DNA of 64,000 bases, taken from the NCBI GenBank assembly GCA_033722555.1, contig JAWVYS010000006.1:28040-92039 (forward strand). The letters run 5' to 3'. A program made the position numbers and the translations under genes. Below, piece by piece: positions 8,027 through 17,006 of this stretch (position 1 is its first letter; each line of letters starts with the position of its first letter). The stretch comes from Brumimicrobium sp033722555 (GTDB taxonomy: Bacteria; Bacteroidota; Bacteroidia; Flavobacteriales_D; Crocinitomicaceae). A model generated the notes under the pieces. That model was not told where the DNA came from, searched no databases, and saw nothing but the letters and a program-made list of their open reading frames with translations.

Positions 8027-8845
8027 TCAATCATCAATATCTTTTCGTTCAAAAAGAAGACGTGCCGCAAAAACCAATATGGCGGAAAGCACCAAAAATA
8101 CTATCGTGGCACTTATATGGACCGAATAATCATCACCGGACACATTGAAATCAAGATAATTAAACGGACTTATATAGGCTAACCATTCGATCGATTCGCT
8201 TGCTTTGGAAATTGCATTTAAAAAATATAAACCGAAAATTATTCCAAAAACTAGTCCCATGTAATTTGTGGAAGGCTTTAGAAGCATGGAAATCAGTACC
8301 CCCAATGCCGTAAAAAAGAAAATAAGGACTCCCCCGTGGATGTGCATGGTAATAAATTTGCTCCAATCTACCGCGTCACCCGAGGCCATTTGCATCCCTA
8401 TAACCGCCACAATTGTTTGAAGTGCGAAAATCCCCACAGCTAAAAAATACAACGCTGCTATTTTCGTATTAAAAATAGAATTCCGGCTGATGGGTCTTGT
8501 CATAAGAAATTCCGCTGTCTTATCTTTTTCTTCGGTAGAGATGATCCTCGTACCTGTCGACATGGTATAAATCCCGGTCAGTAAAACAATATAAATACCA
8601 AAATAAGTACTATAAAAACCCAATATGCTCATCCACGTTTGTTCATCGACACCCATCGCTCTTTTAAGTCCTTCGGGTATATTTTTCATCATATCGGTTA
8701 AATCATCTCCAATTCCTTCCATCGAAGGATAGATCCCAAGAACCATTATTGTGAAGGCAATAACAATTCCGCTCCAGATAAAAAACAATTTCCTGTTTCT
8801 TTTCAGTTCTTTCAAAAACAAACTACTCTTCATTGTCCCGTTCAT
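8027..8845 (-). CDS. ABC-2 type transporter permease
   Basis: A 272-residue integral membrane protein with about six hydrophobic segments (near residues 20-40, 75-100, 125-150, 165-190, 195-215, 245-268) and the cytoplasmic element STEEKDKTAEFLMTRPISR between TM2 and TM3, characteristic of ABC-2 permeases (ABC2_membrane_2/YhaP-like). It overlaps the ATPase gene by 23 nt, or 11 nt if the ATG at 8833 is used, which indicates translational coupling. The pair probably exports a drug, lipid or peptide. Its 3' end converges on the NTF2-like protein gene 25 nt away. Confidence 0.87.
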   Translation of the reverse strand: MNGTMKSSLFLKELKRNRKLFFIWSGIVIAFTIMVLGIYPSMEGIGDDLTDMMKNIPEGLKRAMGVDEQTWMSILGFYSTYFGIYIVLLTGIYTMSTGTRIISTEEKDKTAEFLMTRPISRNSIFNTKIAALYFLAVGIFALQTIVAVIGMQMASGDAVDWSKFITMHIHGGVLIFFFTALGVLISMLLKPSTNYMGLVFGIIFGLYFLNAISKASESIEWLAYISPFNYLDFNVSGDDYSVHISATIVFLVLSAILVFAARLLFERKDIDD

Positions 8846-9716
8846 AATAGTTCATAAAAATATTTTCAAGTGTTGGTTCCTCGATAGCAACATCTAAAAT
8901 TTCCTGATCCGCTATCCACTTCACTAAATCTTTTACAGGTCCGAGATATTCAAACATTAATTTATCTCCATTGAATTCTTCGTTTTGTGCATTTTCAGGC
9001 AACTGAACTTCATCCGGTTTATTTTCAAAAATAATCCTGCAATTTTTCATCTGTTTCTTGAGTAATTCACGAATATCCTCTGTCTTTATTATCTCACCGT
9101 TTTTTATGATCGCTGCACGGTGACAAATCCGCTGAACCTCAGAAAGTATATGAGAGCTGTAAAGAATGGTCATACCTTCTTTGTTCCTTTCCTCAAGCAA
9201 TTTGAAAAAGCGATTTTGCATCAAGGGATCAAGACCACCCGTAGCTTCATCAAGAATAAGAAGCTCAGGCTCATGGAGAACGCTTTGAATTATAGATACT
9301 TTACGTTTGTTACCGAAGGAGAGATCCTCGATATCCTTTTTCAGGTCGAGTTCAAACCTGTCAGCCAGGGAATCTATCTTTTTCAAATCGGTGTTTTTGT
9401 AAAAAGAAGCCGAATATTTAAGTAGTTCTCCGGCTGTCATACCTGAATAATAATTTATCTCCGAAGGCACATAACCAATTTTCTGCCTTATCTCGGCACC
9501 TTTTTTTAAAATGTCTTTTCCAAAAATCTGAGCATTTCCGGAGGTGGGATGAATCAACCCGAGTACTGTTCGAATAAACGTTGATTTACCTGCCCCGTTT
9601 GGCCCTATAAATCCGAATATCTCTCCTTGTCCAAGACTTATACTAACATCCTTTATACCCCTGGTACTTCCGTAAAATTTTGTGAGATCCTCGGTATTCA
9701 AAACATCTTTGCTCAT
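8823..9716 (-). CDS. ABC transporter ATP-binding protein
   Basis: A 297-residue ATPase with all motifs intact: Walker A GPNGAGKST (about 38-46), Q-loop IGYVPSE, signature LSFGNKRKVSI, Walker B LLILDEATGGLD and H-loop SSHIL. The C-terminal 80 residues form the extra domain typical of ATPases paired with ABC-2 permeases (as in CcmA/NatA-type systems). It pairs with the overlapping permease gene. No promoter with a clean TAnnTTTG match was seen; the upstream sequence has only a nine-base TAACTTTTG variant. Confidence 0.92.
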   Translation of the reverse strand: MSKDVLNTEDLTKFYGSTRGIKDVSISLGQGEIFGFIGPNGAGKSTFIRTVLGLIHPTSGNAQIFGKDILKKGAEIRQKIGYVPSEINYYSGMTAGELLKYSASFYKNTDLKKIDSLADRFELDLKKDIEDLSFGNKRKVSIIQSVLHEPELLILDEATGGLDPLMQNRFFKLLEERNKEGMTILYSSHILSEVQRICHRAAIIKNGEIIKTEDIRELLKKQMKNCRIIFENKPDEVQLPENAQNEEFNGDKLMFEYLGPVKDLVKWIADQEILDVAIEEPTLENIFMNYYERDNEE

Positions 9717-9867
9717 AACGCACCCCGGTTTTTGTTCTAAGCCAAAAGTTATAAAAAAATTATGACTTTCTGAATGCGTTTTTCAATCAAGGTAAAATGG
9801 TTCTTAATCGGATTTTTTTTAACAGGACAATAATCGTATCTTATAAAAAAATTAAATCCTGTTTCAC

Positions 9868-10236
9868 ATGGAATCAGAACGACTAATAAAGAGAAGCGCT
9901 CGTGAAGTTTTTGAAGACCACCTCAAGTTGGCAAAAAACGGAGAATTAGAGAAGGATCTGATTCGTAACTGTGCTGAGGACATCGTCCTTTTAACCAATT
10001 ACGGTACTTTTTACGGATTTGAAGGTGTACGCGAAGCAACCGAATTACTGAACAATCAGTTGCCCGATGGTATCTACGAATACAAACTAAAAATGAATCA
10101 TGGTGAAATGTGTTTTTTACACTGGAAAGGCGATTCACATCAATCGCGCATTGAGGATGGTGCTGATTCTTTTTTGATCAGGGAAGGAAAGATCCAGGTT
10201 CAAACCATATACTACACGGTAAATACTAAAAACTGA
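9868..10236 (+). CDS. NTF2-like/SnoaL-fold small protein
   Basis: A 122-residue cytoplasmic protein without signal peptide. The order helix (REVFEDHLKLAKNGELEKDLIRNCAEDIVLL), FYGFEGVREA, then four strands ending IREGKIQVQTIYYTV is the standard NTF2-like cone fold of SnoaL-type proteins. These act as small-molecule isomerases, hydrolases or binding proteins; the substrate cannot be read from the sequence. It is the third NTF2-like domain within 5 kb and stands alone between the ABC genes and the PhzF-like gene, with convergent transcription toward the latter (7 nt apart). Confidence 0.75.
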   Translation: MESERLIKRSAREVFEDHLKLAKNGELEKDLIRNCAEDIVLLTNYGTFYGFEGVREATELLNNQLPDGIYEYKLKMNHGEMCFLHWKGDSHQSRIEDGADSFLIREGKIQVQTIYYTVNTKN

Positions 10237-10243
10237 AATCCGC

Positions 10244-11029
10244 TCAATAATTTTTCAGGATACCATTCCCTAACACCCGGTAATGGCCACCGAGTAATAC
10301 ATGATCACCTTCAAGCCTGCATTCGAATACTCCTCCCCTCCTACTGAGCTGTTTGGAAGAGAGCTGTTTTTTACTCAACCGATCACTCCAGAAAGGAACA
10401 AGTACAGTATGAGAAGAACCGGTAGCGTGATCCTCCAGTTGTTGAACCTTCGGAACCAATGTCCGGCTCACAAAATCAGTATCCTCACCTGCCGCTGTAA
10501 CCGCATAACCGAATGGTTTTAATTTTTTTAATGCATCAAAATCCGGATCCATATTTTTAAGCATTTTTGAAGATGCGATCAGTACCAAATCCTTATCATT
10601 CGTGGTAAAATAGTCCTTTATTTCTACACCTAAAGCTCTTGCCAGTCCTTCCGGAGCAACCGAAGGAGTGTAAATGCCCTTTTTCAGTCGGGAAAATATT
10701 TTTCCGTTTTCCACAAAACCACTAACCACTCCTTTGGAATATCGAAAAGTCGGAATATCCTTATTCCCGTAATGAAACAAAGCCAGTGCAGCCATCGTAC
10801 CGTGGCCACACAACTGTATTTCGGCATCCGGAGCGAACCAGCGCATACACCACTCTCCATCTTGTCGATAAATAAAAGTGGTGGCGGGCTGATTAAGATC
10901 ATTCGCAATGAGTTGCATCGTTTCCCGACTCACTTCTTTTTCAGTGTAAACGACGGCCGAGACATTTCCGAGTGCCGTATGCTTCGGTTCGGAAAATACA
11001 CTTATCAGGGAAAATTCCAGATGTTCCAT
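10244..11029 (-). CDS. PhzF-family (phenazine biosynthesis-like) protein lacking the usual catalytic Glu
   Basis: A 261-residue protein of the PhzF/YddE diaminopimelate-epimerase fold. The first half has TALGNVSAVVY, MRWFAPDAEIQLCGHGTMAALALF (the family LCGHAT-type motif), and the second half has LEDHATGSSHTVLVPFW (family EDPxTGSA). In most members the first motif reads SETxF with the catalytic Glu; here residues 48-52 read PATTF, so that Glu is replaced by Ala49. The protein may be a non-epimerase subfamily or use another residue. It stands alone and converges with the NTF2-like gene. Confidence 0.85.
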   Translation of the reverse strand: MEHLEFSLISVFSEPKHTALGNVSAVVYTEKEVSRETMQLIANDLNQPATTFIYRQDGEWCMRWFAPDAEIQLCGHGTMAALALFHYGNKDIPTFRYSKGVVSGFVENGKIFSRLKKGIYTPSVAPEGLARALGVEIKDYFTTNDKDLVLIASSKMLKNMDPDFDALKKLKPFGYAVTAAGEDTDFVSRTLVPKVQQLEDHATGSSHTVLVPFWSDRLSKKQLSSKQLSRRGGVFECRLEGDHVLLGGHYRVLGNGILKNY

Positions 11030-11144
11030 TCCTTAAATAAAATCAATTTTCATGGAATTAACAATCTTCAACCGGATTTTAGGATCAAACGTGAGTCATG
11101 AAGCACATTTTAAATCTTTTTATGCTTATATCTGTTGATTTTTC

Positions 11145-11152
11145 TACTTTTG
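11145..11152 (+). promoter_or_regulatory. Putative -7 promoter box of yicC-gmk-nadD (TACTTTTG)
   Basis: TACTTTTG matches the -7 consensus and ends 15 nt before the yicC ATG at 11168. It lies inside the longer upstream reading frame, which supports the 11168 start. Confidence 0.55.
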
Positions 11153-11167
11153 CCAAAAGAACGAAGT

Positions 11168-12034
11168 ATGTTGCAATCAATGACCGGGTTTGGTAAAGCG
11201 ACCCTTTCTCTGAATGACAAAAAAATCACTGTGGAGATTAGGTCCCTGAACAGTAAAGGTCTGGATGTCTATCTTAAAATCCCGAATGCTTATAAAGAGT
11301 ATGAACCATCCATTCGAAAACTCATTGGCGATAAACTGATTCGCGGTAAAATAGAATGCACCATCACGGAAGAAAATGGTTCTCAGAAATCACCTGTAAC
11401 CCTAAATACTACCCTCATTAAAAAATACCATGAGGAATTAAAGAACCTTAGCGCTAAACTCGGTGAGCATAATAATGATCTGATGTCAATAATCATGCGT
11501 TTTCCCGAGGTTCTGCAAAGTCAGGAAAATACTGTTTCAGAGGATGACTGGCTTAAACTGGAGAAAACTGTTTTACATGCAATTGTTGAAATGACTGAGT
11601 TCAGAAAGCAGGAAGGACATTCCCTTACGCTGGACCTTCAAAACAGTCTGGATCAGATTAACAACTTACTCCAGGAAGTCCCAAAATATGAGGAATTACG
11701 CATTGATACCATCCGTGAAAGAATGCGAAAAGGACTTGAGAAACTTGATGAATCCGTGGATGAAAACAGGTTTGAACAGGAGCTCATCTATTACATTGAA
11801 AAACTGGATATATCTGAGGAAAAAGTACGGCTTCAACACCACCTTGACTATTTCCGTGAAAACCTCATAAGCACTGATGCCATCGGAAAAAAACTTGGGT
11901 TTATCACTCAGGAAATAGGACGAGAAATAAATACCCTGGGTAGTAAATCCTATCATGCCGACCTACAAAAAATAGTGGTTGAAATGAAAGACTACCTTGA
12001 AAAGATCAAAGAACAGGTATTAAACGCCTTATAA
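11168..12034 (+). CDS. yicC: YicC/YloC-family endoribonuclease
   Basis: 288 residues opening with the family signature MLQSMTGFGKA; the N-terminal domain contains EIRSLNSKGLDVYLKIP and the C-terminal DUF1732 domain ends with GFITQEIGREINTLGSKS. YicC proteins are RNA-cleaving enzymes acting in small-RNA and mRNA turnover. The ATG at 11168 gives the canonical N-terminus; the longer frame from 11135 overlaps the promoter. It leads an operon with gmk (10-nt gap) and nadD (4-nt overlap), an order common in Bacteroidota. Confidence 0.93.
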   Translation: MLQSMTGFGKATLSLNDKKITVEIRSLNSKGLDVYLKIPNAYKEYEPSIRKLIGDKLIRGKIECTITEENGSQKSPVTLNTTLIKKYHEELKNLSAKLGEHNNDLMSIIMRFPEVLQSQENTVSEDDWLKLEKTVLHAIVEMTEFRKQEGHSLTLDLQNSLDQINNLLQEVPKYEELRIDTIRERMRKGLEKLDESVDENRFEQELIYYIEKLDISEEKVRLQHHLDYFRENLISTDAIGKKLGFITQEIGREINTLGSKSYHADLQKIVVEMKDYLEKIKEQVLNAL

Positions 12035-12044
12035 GAGTAAGAGG

Positions 12045-12620
12045 ATGGGAAATACAAACGGTAGATGCATTATTTTTTCGGCTCCATCAGGGGCAGGGAA
12101 AACGACTATTGTGCATCGATTACTGGAGCGAGTGGATCATCTTGCATTTTCGGTATCCGCATGTTCCAGACCTCCCCGTCCAAATGAAAAGGACGGAAAA
12201 GATTATTATTTTCTTTCTGTTCAGGAATTTAAAGACCGTATCCAACAAGGAGATTTTATAGAATGGGAGGAGGTTTATAAGGATCATTTCTATGGTACTT
12301 TAAAATCAGAAGTACAGCGTTTGTGGGATGATAATAAAATCGTTGTTTTTGATGTAGACGTTTATGGCGGAATCAACCTGAAGAAATATTTCGGAGAAAA
12401 AGCACTTAGTTTTTTCATTCAGCCCCCTTCGATAGAGGAATTGGAAATTCGCTTGAGAAACCGGAAAACCGAATCTGAAGAGAAAATTCAAACCAGGTTA
12501 AAAAAAGCCAGAGAGGAACTTCAACAGCGTGAACATTTCGACATTACCGTGGTTAATGATAACCTGGAGTTGACCGTTGACGAGGTAGAAAACCACGTTA
12601 AAGAATATTTGAATCAATGA
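12045..12620 (+). CDS. gmk: Guanylate kinase
   Basis: 191 residues, standard length. P-loop APSGAGKT at residues 13-20, GMP-binding SACSRPPRPNEKDGKDYYFLS and the WEEVYKDHFYGT segment are all present, as is the lid-region RLRNRKTESEEKIQTRLKKA. It phosphorylates GMP to GDP in the cytoplasm. It is the middle gene of yicC-gmk-nadD and overlaps nadD by 4 nt (ATGA), so translation is coupled. Confidence 0.97.
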   Translation: MGNTNGRCIIFSAPSGAGKTTIVHRLLERVDHLAFSVSACSRPPRPNEKDGKDYYFLSVQEFKDRIQQGDFIEWEEVYKDHFYGTLKSEVQRLWDDNKIVVFDVDVYGGINLKKYFGEKALSFFIQPPSIEELEIRLRNRKTESEEKIQTRLKKAREELQQREHFDITVVNDNLELTVDEVENHVKEYLNQ

Positions 12621-13231
12621 AAGTAGGACTGTTTTTCGGAACCTTTAATCCAATCCATACAGGACATTTGATTATTTCCAACTATATGGCGGATTATACA
12701 GACCTTGATCAGGTTTGGTTAATTGTCAGTCCGCAAAATCCTCTAAAGAAAAAAAGTTCGCTGCTTGAGGATTACCATCGACTAGCGATCGTACGAGTGG
12801 CTATTGAAGACAACCAAAAACTTAGGGCGAGCGCCATTGAGTTTGATCTTCCGAGACCATCATACACGGCTACTACCTTGGCGTATATCAAAGAGAAATA
12901 CCCCGATTACAATTTCCATCTGATCATGGGTGAAGACAATTTACGCACTTTTCATAAATGGAAAAATTACGAATACATTCTTGAAAACCATAAATTGTAT
13001 GTTTATCCTCGTGTGTTAACGATACAGGAAGAAGAAGAAGTTCGTCAGATTGGTTACTTACCGGAAAACAACCTCGGCAAGCATGAAAACATCATTCTCT
13101 GTGAGGATGCCCCCATCATGAAAGTAAGTTCAAGCTTCATACGCCAGGCAATTAAGGACGGAAAAGATGTTCGTTATCTCCTCACAGATCCCGTATACAA
13201 ATACGTTGACGATATGAATTTTTATCGTTGA
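12617..13231 (+). CDS. nadD: Nicotinate-nucleotide adenylyltransferase
   Basis: 204 residues. The nucleotidyltransferase motif GTFNPIHTGH is at residues 8-17 and the ISSFIR-like C-terminal motif appears as VSSSFIRQAIKDGKDVRYLL. NadD joins nicotinate mononucleotide and ATP to deamido-NAD in NAD synthesis. The start overlaps the gmk stop as ATGA. It ends the yicC-gmk-nadD operon; no clear terminator follows before the DUF2141 gene. Confidence 0.95.
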   Translation: MKVGLFFGTFNPIHTGHLIISNYMADYTDLDQVWLIVSPQNPLKKKSSLLEDYHRLAIVRVAIEDNQKLRASAIEFDLPRPSYTATTLAYIKEKYPDYNFHLIMGEDNLRTFHKWKNYEYILENHKLYVYPRVLTIQEEEEVRQIGYLPENNLGKHENIILCEDAPIMKVSSSFIRQAIKDGKDVRYLLTDPVYKYVDDMNFYR

Positions 13232-13271
13232 TAACGCCGAAACAATCTTATGTCTCAACTGTTAATCAGGT

Positions 13272-13691
13272 ATGAGAACATTAATATTTTTAAGCGTCAT
13301 TTTCATTCTTGGATCCTTTAAGGAAGAAACTAACACAATCACGATTAAGGTGAAGGGAATTTCTGAAGTGAAAGGAACCATAATGCTTGCTTTTTACGAG
13401 AACAGTAAAGATTTCATGAATACCGAAAAAGCAGACCTGGCTAAAGAAATAGCTGTTAAATCGAGCGAAATGACTATCACCTTTTCCGGACTAAAAAACG
13501 GAAAAACGTATGCCTTCGGCATCTATCACGATAAAAACAATAACAGAAAGTTGGACACGAATTTTCTGGGTATACCACAGGAAAAATATGCGTTTTCAAA
13601 AAATGCCATGGGAACATTCGGCCCCCCGGATTTCGATGAAGCCAGCTTCGTTTCAAAACCCAATCAGCAGATGGAAGTTTCCTTACATTAG
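13272..13691 (+). CDS. Secreted DUF2141 protein
   Basis: 139 residues with an N-terminal hydrophobic export signal (MRTLIFLSVIFILGSF). The mature part matches DUF2141: VKGTIMLAFYENSKDFM, GLKNGKTYAFGIYHDKNNNRKLDTNFLGIPQEKYAFS and GPPDFDEASF. The family is small, beta-rich and of unknown function, frequent in Bacteroidota and Alphaproteobacteria. It starts 40 nt after nadD. Its stop codon overlaps the stop of the convergent TraB-headed gene by 4 nt, leaving no room for separate terminators. Confidence 0.85.
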   Translation: MRTLIFLSVIFILGSFKEETNTITIKVKGISEVKGTIMLAFYENSKDFMNTEKADLAKEIAVKSSEMTITFSGLKNGKTYAFGIYHDKNNNRKLDTNFLGIPQEKYAFSKNAMGTFGPPDFDEASFVSKPNQQMEVSLH

Positions 13692-16600
13692 TCTATCTCA
13701 TTGAGATAATCGAGCCGCTGTTTGATCAAAGGAATAATTTCTTCTGTTTTGTTCAGTTTAGCGGGAAGGAAGAAAAAATATGTATCAGACCCAAAGTCCT
13801 TGTAGGAGGGAAAAACCCTGTCTTCCGATAATTCTCTCACCATGTAGTAAATTTTCTTATTCTCTTCACATAAGTAAACAGAAAAGGTCATTTCCCCTTC
13901 GGAGTTTGAAAAGCTTTCATTTCCAATGAATGCGATTTTTTTCTGAGGGTCGTAATATTCATCTTCATAATTGTCAAAAGCAAGAATACCGGTGATTTCC
14001 TCAAAACTGTATATTCTGGATTTCTGGTACTGAGCTACGGCCATTACCCGTGAATAAGCGGCTGAAGTTGTGTGGTTTTCCTTAATTCTGTTTCTTGTAT
14101 TGCGATCCGGTTTGTTTCCAAGCACTTCCATCCAGCCGATTTTTATACCTTTTTCAAAATCCTTATTCTTAAAACTCCATTGCTTCAGGATCTCTTTCAT
14201 TTCATTTTTCTCTCCACCTGATTCGTAGAAAAGCTCAAAATATCTGAACGCAGCCCATTCCGAAGAATTTTTTACCAGGCATGTATTTCTAAAACTCTCT
14301 GACAAGAGATATTGACGGAAGACCTCCTTATCGGTTAACTCCTCCAAAACGAAGGTCATCCTCCAGCTAAGACTGTCGTTCCATTTCTTTACGAAATACC
14401 GCTTGACTCTTTCGAAATTTTCCGGATTTTCTCCTATGATTTCCAACAATTCTTCAGGATTTTCCCATTTTAATTCATTTTCCTCGACATGGTTCAGCAC
14501 AGTAAGGAAATAATCAAGATCGTCGCGAGAAGCACTAAGTTCTAACAACCGGTCGGTAAATCGTGAGTCTGAATTAATAAAACGTCTTTTCCACAAATCT
14601 ATCAGTGAATCCGAAACCGAAGCCGGAGAAATTTTTTGTATCAGCATTTGTTGCAATTTCCCTTGTGGATCATAGTTCGCGTAAAGGGAATCGGGTAGAA
14701 AAAGAATTTCCAAAGCCGTAGATTCATTGACATGATCATTTTCTACGAGCTGGGACAAATCATTGACCCCGTTGTTCTTGATCTCATGGATCAAAGCCTG
14801 AAGATCAACCTTAGAAATGGCTTCATCCGTGGTTTTAAAAAAACGGGTATTTTGAAGAAAAACTGGTTCCTTGTATAAATGCTTGGCCGCCACAGGATAA
14901 ACTACTGAATAGGTGATGATCTCCTTACCTTTAACAAAAGTTTTTCCCTTCCAGATATTTTTAGAACTCAAATACTCGATCTCAAACTCCATGTTGGATC
15001 CCTCGTCTGAAAGGTCAAAAAGTGTATCAATTTTTACCGAAAGTGTACTGTCAGGCCAGTAAATCTGATCCATCAAAAGGGTTTTTTTCGCCTTTTGAGA
15101 AAAAGCCCAGTCATCAAACGTTTTGATATAAACCTCATAAGTAATCACTTTCTCCGGATCGTTGAGAACATAATGCTTGGTGGTTCTGTATCCGTATCGC
15201 TCTTCGGTTTTCAAAGGAACAAATCCTGACTTAGAAACTGTTGTTTCAAAACGTGCATTTTTAATATTAACCGTGTCATTTAAAGGCTGGAACCCTTCGA
15301 AATTCATTGATGAGAGAAACTGCTTACCTATCAAACTATCGGAACCATTATACTGTGCGAAGTGAATGATGTTTCCGATTAACCTGATCTTGCCCCACGC
15401 ATTCACGCCTCCTTTTTTAGCACGAAAAGATTTTTCAGTATAATCATCCGTCTGACGGTAGTTATAGAAAGAGAGACTGTCCGTGTCAAATTCGCCGACC
15501 AGAAATTCACCGAATGCCTCATCCGAAAAGTACATACTGTTATCCGTCAGCACATTTTCGTAAACATAAAAATTATCTCCATTATCCGGATTAAACCACT
15601 TCAGTCGCCAGTATTTATCTTCCTCGTTAAACTCCTCAACCTCGTGATAATCCTTTGGGAAAAGGACGGAAAGGACTCCGGTGGGAGACTTTACTTTCTC
15701 TGTAAGTGTAGAATTACCCTTTTCGGACTGAAGGAAACTGAAACTGTCGAAAAACTTAGTCGGTCTGCCCGAATTGATAAACCGATGTCCACCGGTGCTG
15801 TATAGCAAGTAAAGAATTTGGTTGCGATGAAAAGCCCTCATCCAGTATGTCCTACCACCATCTTTGATTTTACCTTCATGAATCAGTGTTCCATCCGGTA
15901 ATTTCTTTTTGGTATACTGAACCACTTTCAGCTCATCATTTTTAAAAAAATCTGCCGCAATTTCATCAAGATCATCAAGGGTTTCATAATGACTAACCCT
16001 GACAGAATATGTATTTCCCTGACCAAGTTCCTGATACTGTATGAGCCGTTCTCCAAGATTTTCATCCTTGATCAAGGGTTTTCCGCTAAAATCTATAGAA
16101 AAGCCAAAGCGATCATCGTCGTATGCGTAGGTACTGCATTTATTGATTTCTTTTTCATCTGCGATTGTTTCCTCACTGAAATTTGCCGTTACCTTTCTCA
16201 TGTGATATCCCTTTTTACGCAACAGACTTATAATACCCTCCTCTCCCGCCAGGTGAGCCGATCCTACCGCACAAAAAATCTGATAATCATGAACCAATGT
16301 ATCGATGCCATCCGCCATGACTTTATTCCTCTTCACGATGAGATCCTCGTAAAGATCTTCGTAGGCCATAACGGACATCTTAGTCAGATCGTGTAAGGCC
16401 GTAATATTTCCTTCCAAATAATATTTTTGAATCTCTTTTTCGGAAACAGGCCTTCGATAACCCGGTTTTACGGGTTTATATTCATTGTTCAACCCAACCT
16501 TCAGTTGGTCCTCAATTTTTTCCAGGGCAAAGACGGATTTCCCGCAATTATCGGCAATCTGCTTAAAATACATGTCAATAAATTGTGGGCGGCCTTCATC

Positions 16601-16954
16601 AGAACCATAGGTCGTATATGTGATGTTATCCGATCCTTTTTCGGGAATAAAAAGTCCAAGTCCTTCAGGTAGACTTTCGGTCCATTTGCCTTTAATTACG
16701 TCTAAATCTTCCATTATTTCGGTAATATCAGCCTCAATGACAACAGCATCTGAGTTATTTAAAACCGTATATAATGAATCCGGAAAGTCAAAATTCTTTT
16801 CTCCGTTATTATGAAAAGTACCAAACAAATAGGAATTTTTCTTGAGTCCGTTACCGCTGATCTCCCATAGCAACTGATAATCAGACCTATCCAGTTCCTG
16901 CGAAAAGGATTGGTCAAAGCACAAAAGAAGACAGAATAATAAAAACTTACACAT
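13688..16954 (-). CDS. Large exported protein with N-terminal TraB/GumN domain and long unknown C-terminal region
   Basis: A 1088-residue protein with a signal peptide (MCKFLLFCLLLCFDQSFSQ). Residues about 25-265 are TraB/GumN-like: NSYLFGTFHNNGEKNF with the conserved GT-x-H, VVIEADITE, and AVGSAHLAGEEGIISLLRKKGYHMRKV. TraB-fold proteins are related to EreA/ChaN-type metal-dependent hydrolases or haem binders. Residues 265-1088 have no motif I recognise; they contain a strand-rich region with repeated FGEFxVGEFD-like and YWMRAFHRNQILYLLYS elements and then a helical stretch at about 720-950. Typical TraB/GumN proteins are about 300 residues, so the tail is exceptional. The gene has its own upstream region 52 nt after hutI. 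Confidence 0.78.
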   Translation of the reverse strand: MCKFLLFCLLLCFDQSFSQELDRSDYQLLWEISGNGLKKNSYLFGTFHNNGEKNFDFPDSLYTVLNNSDAVVIEADITEIMEDLDVIKGKWTESLPEGLGLFIPEKGSDNITYTTYGSDEGRPQFIDMYFKQIADNCGKSVFALEKIEDQLKVGLNNEYKPVKPGYRRPVSEKEIQKYYLEGNITALHDLTKMSVMAYEDLYEDLIVKRNKVMADGIDTLVHDYQIFCAVGSAHLAGEEGIISLLRKKGYHMRKVTANFSEETIADEKEINKCSTYAYDDDRFGFSIDFSGKPLIKDENLGERLIQYQELGQGNTYSVRVSHYETLDDLDEIAADFFKNDELKVVQYTKKKLPDGTLIHEGKIKDGGRTYWMRAFHRNQILYLLYSTGGHRFINSGRPTKFFDSFSFLQSEKGNSTLTEKVKSPTGVLSVLFPKDYHEVEEFNEEDKYWRLKWFNPDNGDNFYVYENVLTDNSMYFSDEAFGEFLVGEFDTDSLSFYNYRQTDDYTEKSFRAKKGGVNAWGKIRLIGNIIHFAQYNGSDSLIGKQFLSSMNFEGFQPLNDTVNIKNARFETTVSKSGFVPLKTEERYGYRTTKHYVLNDPEKVITYEVYIKTFDDWAFSQKAKKTLLMDQIYWPDSTLSVKIDTLFDLSDEGSNMEFEIEYLSSKNIWKGKTFVKGKEIITYSVVYPVAAKHLYKEPVFLQNTRFFKTTDEAISKVDLQALIHEIKNNGVNDLSQLVENDHVNESTALEILFLPDSLYANYDPQGKLQQMLIQKISPASVSDSLIDLWKRRFINSDSRFTDRLLELSASRDDLDYFLTVLNHVEENELKWENPEELLEIIGENPENFERVKRYFVKKWNDSLSWRMTFVLEELTDKEVFRQYLLSESFRNTCLVKNSSEWAAFRYFELFYESGGEKNEMKEILKQWSFKNKDFEKGIKIGWMEVLGNKPDRNTRNRIKENHTTSAAYSRVMAVAQYQKSRIYSFEEITGILAFDNYEDEYYDPQKKIAFIGNESFSNSEGEMTFSVYLCEENKKIYYMVRELSEDRVFPSYKDFGSDTYFFFLPAKLNKTEEIIPLIKQRLDYLNEID

Positions 16955-17006
16955 ACAATTAAATCAGGTTCAGGCTAAGGTTCATTTCTCAGAAATAAAA
17001 GTACGA

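Noticed and set aside
11135..11167. TTG start for yicC
   Set aside because: It overlaps the TACTTTTG box; MLQSMTGFGKA at 11168 is the family N-terminus.
15989..16396. 135-codon frame antisense to the TraB gene
   Set aside because: Codon pattern and protein sequence look like a shadow of the opposite strand; no promoter or family.
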